From Pseudomonas hydrolytica (GTDB lineage: Bacteria > Pseudomonadota > Gammaproteobacteria > Pseudomonadales > Pseudomonadaceae), in contig NZ_CP099397.1 of assembly GCF_021495345.1 (NCBI RefSeq), forward strand, positions 1,860,001 through 1,924,000: a stretch of 64,000 nucleotides of DNA. The letters run 5' to 3'. Position numbers and translations under genes: made by a program. The notes below the pieces were generated by a model that saw only the letters and a list, made by a program, of their open reading frames with translations, was not told where the DNA came from and did not search any database. Shown in pieces: positions 11,201 to 18,440 of this stretch (position 1 is the stretch's first letter; every line of letters begins with the position of its first letter).

Positions 11201-14200
11201 TCCGCGCGCAGAACCTGAACAACGCCGACAAGCTGACCTGGAAAGCCTACGATGCCGACGGCAACCTGCTGGCTCAAGGCACTTACTCGCCGCCGGTCGG
11301 CACGGGCGAGAACGAGGTCACCACCTTCAATCTGCTCAGTCACGCCCAGTTCGATGCCGGCTACAGTGCGGCCGATCTGGCCGGCGGGTTCAACGAGCTG
11401 CGCTTCGGTGCGGCCAACGGCGATTACCGTATCCTCACCCTGGAAGTCGAGCGCCAGTTCCTGCCGCCGGATCTGCAACTGCAGTTCAAGCTGAGCATGA
11501 CCGATGGCGATGGCGACCCGCTGCATACCGTGCTCGATGTCTGCTTCGTCGACGCCACTCCGGTGATCTTCCAGGTCGACGAGGACGAACTGGCGGGTGG
11601 CAACAGCGACTATGACGGTGTGGGGACCCAGGCTGCCGGCAGCATTGCCAGTCTGCTTTTCGGTGAGTCGCCTTCGGTGAGCTGGAGCAATGACACCAGC
11701 AGCCTGCCGAATCTCACCTCAGGTGGTAAGCCGGTGGTCTACGAGGTCGACGGTAATCAGCTGCTGGCCACGGCCGGGGGTGCTTCGATCTTTACCGTGA
11801 CCCTCAATCCCAACGGCAGCTTCACCTTCCACTTGCAGGGCCCGGTGGATCATCCGCAGGGTGACGGCAACGATGAGGAAATGCTCACCCTGGATCTGAC
11901 CGGCATGTTGCAGCCGAGCAGTGGCACCACGTTGCTGGGCGAGTTCAAGATCCTCATCGAAGACGACGTGCCCATCACGGCCAACGACAAGCCCGACTGC
12001 ATCGTGCAGTCCGCACCGCCGCTGGTGAACCTCACTCTGGTGCTGGACATCTCGCTGAGCATGGCCGGTGACAAGCTGACAGCGCTCAAACAGGCGGTCA
12101 TCAACCTCGCCCAGGGCTATGCCGGCCTCTCTGCTCCGGTGCACGTCAACCTGATCACCTTCAACTCGGGCGCTGCGGAAATCGGTGACTTCACCTTCAG
12201 CTCGGTGGGTGATGCGGGTTACACGGCATTGCTCACGGCGGTCAACGGCCTTACCGCCAGTGGTTTCACCAACTACGAGCAGGCCCTGAGCGTGGCCAAG
12301 GCGCAGGTCCTCAGCGACATCAGCGTACCGGGCGCCGATCCTGCGCAGCAGCACAAGCTGTACTTCATCTCCGATGGAGAACCCACCGTCGGGGCGCAGG
12401 GCGCGACGCTGACCACCTGGATCGCCAACAACTGGACGAACTTCATCGGCAACGTCGATGGCGATGGCGACAGTGCCACCAACAGCTTCACGGCGCACTC
12501 CGTGGGCATCAGCTTCACGGGCAGCTTCATGGGGCAGATCGCCAGCGATGGTTCGGTGATCAGCAGCACGCCTGCCAGCCTGTCCGCGACCTTGCTGGAT
12601 CTGGCCGACCTGGGCGGCAGTGTCTCCGGCGACGTGCTGGCCAATGACAGCCTGGGCGCCGATGGCCTCGGACGTATCGAGTCGGTCAGCGTCGATGGTC
12701 AGACCTTCAGCCTGAACGATGCCGGCGATGGCATCCTGGTCAGTGGTGTCGGCTCGGTCACCTGGAGCTTCAATGCCATGACGGCCGAGCTGACCCTCAA
12801 CACCGCGACCGGGACGCTGAAGATTCATCTGGATGGCGACAACGCCGGGCAGTTCGACTTTGCCGCGAACAGCGGCCTGAGCTTCGGCCCCAGCGGGCAG
12901 CTGACGCAGAGCTTCACCTACGTGGTGAGCGACGGCGACGGTGACCGTGCCTCGGCCAACCTGGACATCTGCATCCGCGGTGACCGCTCGGTGCTGGTAG
13001 TCGGCAGCAATGCCGATGACGAGCAGGGCTCCAACGTGCTCCACCACGTTCCGAGCCAGTTCGATGATGGCAAGGGGGCTATCGAAGGGACCTTCGGCAA
13101 CGACGTGCTGGTCGGTGACCTGGGCGGCGCGGCCGATCCGGTGGTCAAGCCGGCGGAGAACTACAACATCGCGTTGATCCTCGATCGCTCCGGCAGCATG
13201 GCGGACGATCCGGATGGTTCGGGAGGCTATGGCAGCCGGCTGGCATTGCTCAAGGATGCGGTCAATGCCTTCATCGGCAAGCTGGGCACCCATACCGGCC
13301 AGATCAACATCGCGCTGATCTCCTTCTCGTCCAGCGCCAGCCTGTTGCTCAGCGGAACCCTGGCGCAGATCCAGACGGCCCTGGCGGCGCCGAACAACGT
13401 GCTGATGGCACTGACCGCGTCGGGAGCCACCAACTACGAAGCAGCGATGCAGCAGGCCAATGCCTGGTTCGGCGGGGTGGAAGTCAACGGCTACAACAAC
13501 CTGGCCTACTTCCTGACCGATGGTGACCCGACCACCTTCAACGGCGACAACAGCAACAGCGGCAGCACGGTGAACTTCAATGACGTCAACCGGGCTCTGG
13601 ATGGCGCCACGATACTGATGGCGCGTGCCGAGGTGCACGCCATCGGCATCGGAACGGGCGTCAACAGCAATGTCCTGCGCTTCTTTGACAACACCGATGT
13701 GACGGGTCAAGGGTCGCTGTCCTTCAGCGGTGGCAACACCGTCAATGGCGCGGTAGGCGAGCCGCAGATCGTCACCACGCCGAGCCAGCTCTTCGCGGTA
13801 CTCGATCCCGGCAGCTCCACCGACGGTGGTTACGCCAGCCTGGGCGACGATCATCTGGTGGCCGGTGTCGGCGACGATTACCTGTTCGGCGATTCGCTCA
13901 ACACCCTGTGGATAGACGCCAGCAAGGCGCCGGGTTACCAGGTGCTGGTCGATCACCTGACCATCACGCTGGGCGCGACTCCGACCCAGACGCAGATCAT
14001 GGACTTCATCCGCCTGAACGCCGAGAAGCTGGGCGCCTCGGTGCCGGGCGTCGGTGGTAACGATGTGCTCGAAGGTGGTGCCGGCAACGACTGGCTGTTC
14101 GGCCAGGGTGGCGATGACATCCTGATCGGTGGCGCCGGCAACGACGTGCTGTTCGGCGGCAGCGGCAAGGACACCTTCGTCTGGAATGCTGGCGACCGTG

Positions 14201-14493
14201 GCGGCAACTACCACGATGTGGTGAAGGACTTCGGCCTGGGCGACAAGCTGGATCTGTCCGATCTGCTGGTGGGCGTGAGCGACTCCGGCAACGCCAACGT
14301 GCTGGATGACTATCTGAGCTTCAGCTTCACGGCCACCAATACAGTGATCAGCGTTTCCAGCTCCGGCAACGTGGCTGACGCCTCCACCATCGATCAGACC
14401 ATTACGCTGGAGAACACCCTGCTTGGTGGCGGCATGGGCAATGCCGCCGACATCATCCAGGGCATGTTGGATAACCAGCAACTGGTGGCTTGA
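5278..14493 (+). CDS. lapA: LapA-like retention-module giant adhesin with two VWA domains and RTX repeats
   Basis: Type I secreted biofilm adhesin of 3,071 residues, small for a LapA. The ATG at 5278 (SD GAGGAT) is preferred to an upstream in-frame GTG or ATG because the protein then begins like LapA retention modules. Residues 1-140: retention module with LapG site TAAG at 118-121 and the following Gly-rich stretch. About 180-1046: T1SS-143/DUF5801-like repeats ending in LDHP and DGDGDP motifs. 1047-1206: DUF4114-like module (SDNDYNDVNIQ). 1207-2236: more repeats, including two LDETVG-type units. VWA1 has MIDAS D2257, S2259, S2261, T2331, D2366. VWA2 has D2636, S2638, S2640, T2718, D2748. 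RTX nonapeptides (GGAGNDxL) lie at about 2923-2968, then a C-terminal secretion signal. LapD/LapG encoded downstream should control its release. Confidence 0.92.
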   Translation: MATLIGVVSQVVGEVFAVASDGSRRPISEGDRVYAGEQLVTGASGAVAVTMTNGQQLTLGRDSSMTLDAQMLAYRGESQAPVAEAPPAAPSDADLTDVERLQAAIEAGVDPTLEGEATAAGPGAGGGAGGAGGGHSFVLLDEVGGALDPVIGFPTAGLPGGPEFPEGEPIVTPDPVPPAIIGFPSAGQSSNAVDEDGLPGGIAGGPNDLAGEDTVVTGSLGYSFGPNGIGSFAWSTDGLSALGITSQGVPLVYSVSADGLTLSAFAGDVLVFTLQLTDLSTGTYQFSIFAPLDHPAPLPGGSDENDLFFLFNYVITDGIGNSATGSLTLGVNDDTPELAGVPGARPVVEGLVHEDALSNGNPEGAQQTVTVSGGAGTLDALVNFGADGRGSFSLDGSAAALESLTNQGLSSGGVPLTYAVSADGSTLTASAGGNVIFTLVVNSDGSFLFTLQGPLDHPRADGDDSETLGDSSLRLDFSGLLIATDGDGDAVVGGFAAGSFVIDVEDDVPVQAGENGEGPRVVGLVHEDALTPGNAEGNDQVLSVSGGAGTLDALVNFGADGRGGFQLSTEPGALTALQNLGLTSGGVALSYAVSADGTTLTATAGAKTIFTLTVGTDGSYEFLLQGPLDHPLQNGDDSETLGGSNLVLDFSGVLIATDGDGDPIAGGFAAGSFVIDVEDDVPVQAGENGEGPRVVGLVHEDALTPGNAEGNDQVLSVSGGAGTLDALVNFGADGRGGFQLSTEPGALTALQNLGLTSGGVALSYAVSADGTTLTATAGAKTIFTLTVGTDGSYEFLLQGPLDHPLQNGDDSETLGGNNLVLDFSGVLIATDGDGDPIAGGFQAGSFVIDVEDDVPVLKPVDPQRPALGGTVHEDLLSLPHTGNPDNGGQTLVVSTAGGAGNLSSLVSFGADGPGAFGLVESSVAEGLLDAQGLTSGGEGLVYEMVPTIVDGKLVSSTLTAVSAESLGSYPVFTLTVNADGSFHFELQGPIDHPVKDGDDDELWSNGGVFGIDFTQLITATDGDGDPLQMPVDAGGLFVINVQDDVPELVDGANGHSLTLTYKGGDASYFNSYGYYIKGPDGIPLSGQIVWGNTTNLSGGDSITLHGLDPSQVGFFIIPNGGFNAVANGTAVTFQQVDGQWKAFAGATPLNGAGGAHTLFDNPALNPSSKSHVQDNAAPGNQNWEDVNNGDSDNDYNDVNIQATWSGKLGGTVHEDKLQTPNQGNQESGQTLVVSTANGAGTLASLVAFGADGPGVFKLVETDAAIALLSPQGLKSGGEALSYVVSEQMVDGQPASVLVATAAGGYPVFELTVYANGAFKFELKGPIDHPLADGNDSELWSSNGYFGIDFTQLLKITDGDGDPLLLPKGLGGLFVINIEDDVPTLGVDALADAARLLKVALDETVGDQDRYAANDSDDGYVNDDAANALAQVQTNVLGGLVSLFSISGSYGADGEGTTVGSMSFVGVPQGGLLTNLQATDGGAIKLVPAGSDTLNGIDTQGHTVFTIKIVNVGGGELQLQTTLFEAIRHGDNDGRFDESIDLLITAGGPLQLLYQVTRTDADGDPVTASGRVTLADGNSSVFSFDDDGPQQTVEVCLTADLAGLKVSLDETVGASDRYAAGESEVGEAYSQTDSNTPPPHLARSVTSIEGGLTALFKAVGDYGSDGQGSLTGQLSFVGFPALGGLATTLSSTAGGAITLYLEAGAVVGRDANGGDPVLRIELVQVNGQPQLQTTLYEAIRHGDNSTFDESVDLLLTGQNSLGLRYEVVRVDGDGDEVRASADISLANANSSMFSFDDDGPVLLSEPECLQAAEISGLIVSGQLQVDFGSDGFGAFDLSGSQPPEGSGLIYTVQPGNDGGSTLTATTSSGDVFFILTVKADGSYTFELVNARPVTTVEYDFRQISAGGPTPSFTLTGADGFSLTISGADGNANNDPDNVNPSNQGLGVNNNLIKGSDVVTLKFSEEVYNATLLIDKFRAQNLNNADKLTWKAYDADGNLLAQGTYSPPVGTGENEVTTFNLLSHAQFDAGYSAADLAGGFNELRFGAANGDYRILTLEVERQFLPPDLQLQFKLSMTDGDGDPLHTVLDVCFVDATPVIFQVDEDELAGGNSDYDGVGTQAAGSIASLLFGESPSVSWSNDTSSLPNLTSGGKPVVYEVDGNQLLATAGGASIFTVTLNPNGSFTFHLQGPVDHPQGDGNDEEMLTLDLTGMLQPSSGTTLLGEFKILIEDDVPITANDKPDCIVQSAPPLVNLTLVLDISLSMAGDKLTALKQAVINLAQGYAGLSAPVHVNLITFNSGAAEIGDFTFSSVGDAGYTALLTAVNGLTASGFTNYEQALSVAKAQVLSDISVPGADPAQQHKLYFISDGEPTVGAQGATLTTWIANNWTNFIGNVDGDGDSATNSFTAHSVGISFTGSFMGQIASDGSVISSTPASLSATLLDLADLGGSVSGDVLANDSLGADGLGRIESVSVDGQTFSLNDAGDGILVSGVGSVTWSFNAMTAELTLNTATGTLKIHLDGDNAGQFDFAANSGLSFGPSGQLTQSFTYVVSDGDGDRASANLDICIRGDRSVLVVGSNADDEQGSNVLHHVPSQFDDGKGAIEGTFGNDVLVGDLGGAADPVVKPAENYNIALILDRSGSMADDPDGSGGYGSRLALLKDAVNAFIGKLGTHTGQINIALISFSSSASLLLSGTLAQIQTALAAPNNVLMALTASGATNYEAAMQQANAWFGGVEVNGYNNLAYFLTDGDPTTFNGDNSNSGSTVNFNDVNRALDGATILMARAEVHAIGIGTGVNSNVLRFFDNTDVTGQGSLSFSGGNTVNGAVGEPQIVTTPSQLFAVLDPGSSTDGGYASLGDDHLVAGVGDDYLFGDSLNTLWIDASKAPGYQVLVDHLTITLGATPTQTQIMDFIRLNAEKLGASVPGVGGNDVLEGGAGNDWLFGQGGDDILIGGAGNDVLFGGSGKDTFVWNAGDRGGNYHDVVKDFGLGDKLDLSDLLVGVSDSGNANVLDDYLSFSFTATNTVISVSSSGNVADASTIDQTITLENTLLGGGMGNAADIIQGMLDNQQLVA
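6757..7794 (+). repeat. Two near-identical tandem 519-bp repeats inside lapA
   Basis: Copy 1 (6757-7275) and copy 2 (7276-7794) each encode one 173-residue unit. By eye they differ at about six bases, with one amino-acid change (GGSN to GGNN). The identity runs a short way into the next unit to about 7845. The neighbouring units at about 6290-6756 and after 7846 are clearly related but diverged. This points to recent duplication or gene conversion. Confidence 0.9.
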
Positions 14494-14557
14494 GACGATA
14501 GCTGCGCACAGGGAAGTGCGCGTTGGAGTTTTCACCGAGCCGGCTCTCAACTAGAGT

Positions 14558-14592
14558 AAGCCCGCTGCCCATTCGGGGCGGTGGGCTTTTTC
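14558..14592 (+). terminator. Rho-independent terminator after lapA
   Basis: A 13-bp stem beginning AAGCCCGCTGCCC pairs (with G-U wobbles) with the arm ending GGTGGGCTT across a short ATTCGG-type loop, then a T run. It lies 64 bases after the lapA stop and directly before the small downstream gene. Confidence 0.8.
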
Positions 14593-14615
14593 ATGGGCGT
14601 TTGCTGGAGGCACCG

Positions 14616-14957
14616 ATGGTCTATGTACAGCGCGACGCCGCGGGGCGGTTGCTGCGGGTCGAATACGAGCCCTTCGAGGGAATGACGGAGAATCTGGCAG
14701 TCGAGAGCGAGGAGCTGCACACCTGGCTGACCGCCAAGGAAGAGGTCAAGGCGCGTCTGGACAGCCTCAAGCAGTCCGACCTGGAGCTGGTTCGCGTACT
14801 GGAAGACGTGGTCAGCGTGCTGGTCGAGCGCGGCGTGATCCGTTACACCGACCTGCCCGAAGCCGCGCGGCAGAAGCTCGATCAGCGAGCCATCGCTCGT
14901 GCCGAGATCGAGGGCCTCAGCGGTTTGCTTGGCGACGACGAACACAACCTGGTGTGA
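14616..14957 (+). CDS. Small conserved protein of unknown function (sometimes labelled tryptophan synthase beta-like)
   Basis: 113 residues, acidic and helical, with no signal peptide or membrane segment. It opens MVYVQRDAAGRLLRVEYEP and has a central charged helix (LKQSDLELVRVLEDVVSVL) and a C-terminal region ending DDEHNLV. ATG at 14616 with GGAGG six bases upstream. I recall similar Pseudomonas proteins annotated as tryptophan-synthase-beta-like, but nothing here resembles the PLP enzyme, so that name should not be taken as function. It sits between lapA (behind a terminator) and convergent lapD. Whether it belongs to the adhesin system is unknown. Confidence 0.75.
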   Translation: MVYVQRDAAGRLLRVEYEPFEGMTENLAVESEELHTWLTAKEEVKARLDSLKQSDLELVRVLEDVVSVLVERGVIRYTDLPEAARQKLDQRAIARAEIEGLSGLLGDDEHNLV

Positions 14958-15024
14958 CCAGGCGCCAGCCCGGATGCACCGGGAGGCGCTGCTTCGTCGT
15001 TCAGATGGCTGACTACGCTTCCTG

Positions 15025-16965
15025 CTACCAAGGCGCCGGTGCGCCGATCAGACGGCCCATGGCGCCGTGTATGCCCAACTCCGTCAACACCTCGAGTTCC
15101 CCTTCGGTTTCCACCATCTCGGCGATCAGCGGCAGATCGATGCTGTTGGTCGCACGGAAGATCGCCTCGATGAACAGCCGCTTGTCGCTCTCCTGGTCGA
15201 TGGCGCGAATGTAGGTACCGTCGATCTTCAGGTAGGCCAGACCGAGATGGGTCAGGTTGCCGATCAGGCTGAAGCGTCCCCCAAAGTGCTGCAGGCCGAG
15301 GCTGTAACCAGCTTCGCGCACGTTCTGGCTCAGCGCTTCGAGCTCCGCGGGCGGCGGCAGGTGGCGCTCGTCCACCTCCAATGTCATCAGGTGTGCGGCT
15401 TCTGGATGGTTGCGCAGCATCTCCAGCAGGCGTGCCTTGCTTCGTTCGTCGCGCAGGGTGGCAGCTGACAGGCTCAGCGCCAGTGGCTGCGGATGCTGGG
15501 CCAGATGGGTGAGGCTGTGCTCGAGCATCGCCAGGTCGAAACGCGCTGCCCATCCCAGACGCTCGATCCAGGGCAGGAAGCGCCCGGCGGCGATGGCTTC
15601 GCCCTGCGGATCGAGCAGGCGTGCCAGCACCTTGTGCTGCAGCAGGCGATCGCGGTTGGCGCATTCGGCCACCGGCTGGAAGTACAGCTGCAGCTTGCCC
15701 TGGCTGAGCGCATCATCGATCCAGCTGCGCCAGTCGTGCAGGCCCTGATTGTTCTGGGCGGTGAAGTCGTCGAGGCGCTCCCAGCACCTGTCCGCATTGC
15801 TCTGCGCCTGGGCCAGGGCCTGATCGGCGCGACCGAGCACGGCGCCGGCGTCCTCGCCGGGGCGAAACGCAGCGATACCGATATGCGCCACCGGATTGCA
15901 GTCGCTGGCACCGGTCTGGCGCAGGTTGTCCAGCATGTCGCTGAGTTCGCTGGCCAGCCGCTCGGCGTCGTCGCGATTGAGGCCCGGCGCGAGCAGGGTG
16001 AATTCGCCGCCGCGGTTGCGCGAGGCGAGCCACTCGCTGCGGCCCGGGCTCTCCAGCAAACGCTTGAGCGCATCGCCCAGTGCGGCGATCAGTGCATCGG
16101 TACGCTGACCGCCGAGACGCTGGTTGAGGCCGCCGAGGTCGTTGAGGCGCAGCAGCAGCAGGTAGCCGTCGGGATGCTGCTCGCTGACCACCAGCTGGTT
16201 GCTCAGGCGGATGTCGAACTGGCGGCGGTTGGCCAGGCCGCTGAGGCTGTCCTGATAAGCCTCCTCGCGCAGCTTCTCGCTGCGCGAGGCTTCTTCGGCG
16301 AACAGGGTCTTGAGTTTGTCGACCATCTGATTCATCGCCAGCACCACACGCTTGAGCTCCGGCGTGCGGGGCACGCGGGGTAGGGTGAGGAACTCGCGGC
16401 GGCTGATGGCCTGCGCCTGTTGCACCATGTTGTCCAGCGGGCGCAGCTGTGTGCGCAGCAGCCAGCCACCGAGCACGGCGCTGACCAGGCCGCACAGCAG
16501 CAGCCAGAACAGGCTGCCGAGGGCGCTGTCCCACAGCTTGGCCAGGGCGAACTGCGGATGGCTGAGCACCTCGACCCTGGCGGCCTGTTCCCAGCCACGC
16601 ATGATCAGCGCATCGCCACCCTGGGGCTGCAGATCGACCAGATCGACGAACCAGCCGGGCACGTTTTCGGGCCTGATTTCGGTGGTGCGCTCGACGATCA
16701 CGCTGTCGTCGGGAATGCGCACCACGCGGATGCTGGCGAAGTAGCCACTGTCGAAGATCGAGCTGACCATCAGCTCGATCATCGCCGGGTCGTCCACGTG
16801 CGGCGTCATCGACAGCCCCAGCGCCGTGGCGGCGTCCTGGGCATGCGAGCGCAACTGGCTGATCAACTGTTCGCGCGAGCTCTCCACCCCGGCGATGAAA
16901 CTGCCGGTGAAGGCCACTACCAGAAACAGGCAGATGGCGAGAAACAGTTGCTTTAGTAGGGACAT
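15025..16965 (-). CDS. lapD: LapD, inner-membrane c-di-GMP receptor controlling adhesin release
   Basis: 646 residues, in line with LapD (about 648). Residues 1-25 and about 150-170 are membrane segments flanking a periplasmic sensor/output domain with the conserved W of the GGDALIMRGWEQAARVEVL region, which in LapD binds LapG. Then follow HAMP, a degenerate GGDEF domain (RGGEF in place of GGDEF) and a degenerate EAL domain (KVLAR at the EAL position), so binding without catalysis is expected. The C-terminus keeps the LKIDGTYIRAIDQESDKR block. When bound to c-di-GMP, LapD sequesters LapG and keeps LapA on the surface. SD GGAGG lies upstream of the ATG at 16965. lapG lies upstream on the same strand, separated by a MITE-like insert. 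Confidence 0.94.
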   Translation of the reverse strand: MSLLKQLFLAICLFLVVAFTGSFIAGVESSREQLISQLRSHAQDAATALGLSMTPHVDDPAMIELMVSSIFDSGYFASIRVVRIPDDSVIVERTTEIRPENVPGWFVDLVDLQPQGGDALIMRGWEQAARVEVLSHPQFALAKLWDSALGSLFWLLLCGLVSAVLGGWLLRTQLRPLDNMVQQAQAISRREFLTLPRVPRTPELKRVVLAMNQMVDKLKTLFAEEASRSEKLREEAYQDSLSGLANRRQFDIRLSNQLVVSEQHPDGYLLLLRLNDLGGLNQRLGGQRTDALIAALGDALKRLLESPGRSEWLASRNRGGEFTLLAPGLNRDDAERLASELSDMLDNLRQTGASDCNPVAHIGIAAFRPGEDAGAVLGRADQALAQAQSNADRCWERLDDFTAQNNQGLHDWRSWIDDALSQGKLQLYFQPVAECANRDRLLQHKVLARLLDPQGEAIAAGRFLPWIERLGWAARFDLAMLEHSLTHLAQHPQPLALSLSAATLRDERSKARLLEMLRNHPEAAHLMTLEVDERHLPPPAELEALSQNVREAGYSLGLQHFGGRFSLIGNLTHLGLAYLKIDGTYIRAIDQESDKRLFIEAIFRATNSIDLPLIAEMVETEGELEVLTELGIHGAMGRLIGAPAPW

Positions 16966-16977
16966 GGATCTTTCCTC

Positions 16978-17153
16978 CTAGCAGGCCGTTGAAAAACTAC
17001 CTGCGTTGGCAATACTCCGTTCAAAACGGCCTCAAAATGCTCATTTACAGCTCGTAAAGTCGAGCGCGACTCCGACCGTTTTTCGGCCGTTTTTGCGGGG
17101 CCGCCATCGGTATTGTCTTGCCTGCCTCGCTCACGTTTTCATCGGCCTTTTAG
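16978..17153. mobile_element. MITE-like inverted-repeat element between lapG and lapD
   Basis: About 176 bp with no coding potential, bounded by CTA...TAG. The ends are imperfect inverted repeats: the left end carries GGCCGTTGAAAA and the complement of the right end carries GGCCGATGAAAA, with a further shared CAATAC further in. The last bases overlap the lapG stop codon (17150-17152). Similar non-coding elements beginning with this GGCCGTTGAAAA type end recur in Pseudomonas genomes as far as I recall. No transposase is present, so it would depend on one supplied elsewhere. Confidence 0.6.
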
Positions 17154-17830
17154 CCTTCGCCAATGGCGAAGCCCTCCGCACGCATTTTTTTCAGGATGTC
17201 CTGCCAGCGGGAGAGCTTCTTGGTATCGCTCTTGCGCGTGTTGGAACCCGCCAGGTAGAGCCCTTCGGCATTGAAGGCGTACACCGGCAGCAGGTCCTTG
17301 CGTTGCGAGGCAGGGCGAATGTCGTTGATCAGATTGTCCAGCACCAGTGGCTCGGCGGTGGGGCTGGCGTAGTAGGTCAGCACCATGTGTGCCTGGTTGT
17401 AGTTGAGTGCCTTGACGTAGGTGATGCGCAGCTTCTCGCTGGGAATGCCGAGGCGACGCAGGGTGAAGTACTTGGCGATGGAGTAGTCCTCGCAATCGCC
17501 GGCGCCCTTGACCAGCATCTCCACGGGGGTGGCCCAGTAGTCGTTCTCGCGCCAGAGCTGAATGTCGTCGACGAAGCGGATGGTACGGTTGAAGAAGCGA
17601 TTGACCTCGTTGAGCTTGTCCGCCTCGCTCAGGCTGGCGCTGCTCTTGATCAGGTCTTGCCAGTCGAGAATGCGCTTGCGTGCCGGCCCGAGGTTGCCGT
17701 AACGGTTTTCCGCGTTCTTCACGATCAGGGCGAAGTCCCAATCGGCTGCTGCCAGCGCGGCCAGCAGCCCGCCGCCGATCCACAGGATCAGCAGCCGCAA
17801 CCGCCATCCCTGAACGCGCAGCCTTCGCAT
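17150..17830 (-). CDS. lapG: LapG, periplasmic calcium-dependent cysteine protease
   Basis: 226 residues of the transglutaminase-like cysteine peptidase (DUF920) family. A positively charged start and hydrophobic segment at about 12-28 target it to the periplasm. The catalytic triad is readable: C113 (GAGDCEDYS), H148 (NQAHMVL) and D165 (PLVLDNL). D112 and E114, flanking the cysteine, correspond to known calcium ligands. It cleaves LapA after its N-terminal retention domain when LapD is not bound to c-di-GMP; the expected site in this window is TAAG in the adhesin. The final codons lie against a MITE-like element, so the C-terminus may have been altered by that insertion. Confidence 0.93.
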   Translation of the reverse strand: MRRLRVQGWRLRLLILWIGGGLLAALAAADWDFALIVKNAENRYGNLGPARKRILDWQDLIKSSASLSEADKLNEVNRFFNRTIRFVDDIQLWRENDYWATPVEMLVKGAGDCEDYSIAKYFTLRRLGIPSEKLRITYVKALNYNQAHMVLTYYASPTAEPLVLDNLINDIRPASQRKDLLPVYAFNAEGLYLAGSNTRKSDTKKLSRWQDILKKMRAEGFAIGEG

Positions 17831-17992
17831 GGGGTCGTCGTCTCCAGGCTCGATTCGCAGAGTCTAGGCGAGGTGTCGGCTTTTTGCCGGCCGCTTCGCC
17901 AGAGCCCGAAAGCGGTGTCAAAAGGTTGTCGATGAAGTGATCAAGCCGCATTCTGCAAGCCGAGGGAATGCCGCTGGGCTTACGCAGCGTAT

Positions 17993-18391
17993 TCAGGGAT
18001 TGGGCAGGGTCTTCTGCTTGAGGATGTACAGGCTGACCAGCACGGCGCTGCTGAGCATGAATACCCGCGCCCAGACCAGGGGCACCAGATAGCAGGAGAA
18101 GCTGATGCTGGCCCACATCAGCACCAGGGCGTAGACCTTGCCCTTGAGCGGAATGCCCTGGCCCTCCAGATAGTCGCGAATCCACGGCCCCAGCCTGGGA
18201 TGGGTGACCAGCCAGATGTAGAAACGCCGGGAACTGCGCACGAAGCAGGCCGCGGCCAGGAGCAGGAAAGGCGTGGTAGGCAGTACCGGCAGGAAGATGC
18301 CGATCACCCCCAGCGCTACGCTCAGCCAGCCGATGGCCAGCAGCAGATAGCGAACGCTGCGGTGACGGCTTTCTTGGATTTCGCGCGGCAT
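17993..18391 (-). CDS. YbaN/DUF454 family small inner-membrane protein
   Basis: 132 residues with the DUF454 signature: an N-terminal hydrophobic hairpin (LLLAIGWLSVALGVIGIFLPVLPTTPFLLLAA is the hallmark region), the motif CFVRSSRRFYIWLVTHPRLGPWIRDY, and two more membrane segments in the C-terminal half. Function in bacteria is unknown. It is upstream of lapG on the same strand with a 162-bp gap containing a TTGACA hexamer, so separate transcription is likely. Confidence 0.85.
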   Translation of the reverse strand: MPREIQESRHRSVRYLLLAIGWLSVALGVIGIFLPVLPTTPFLLLAAACFVRSSRRFYIWLVTHPRLGPWIRDYLEGQGIPLKGKVYALVLMWASISFSCYLVPLVWARVFMLSSAVLVSLYILKQKTLPNP

Positions 18392-18440
18392 GGGCGGATC
18401 GTGAGGGCAGCGGCAGGGCGCCAGACCCTGCCGCGTACGA

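Noticed and set aside
6715..14550. Minus-strand ORFs of 733 and 943 codons within the adhesin gene
   Set aside because: Shadows of a repetitive high-GC gene; their repeats merely mirror the adhesin repeats.
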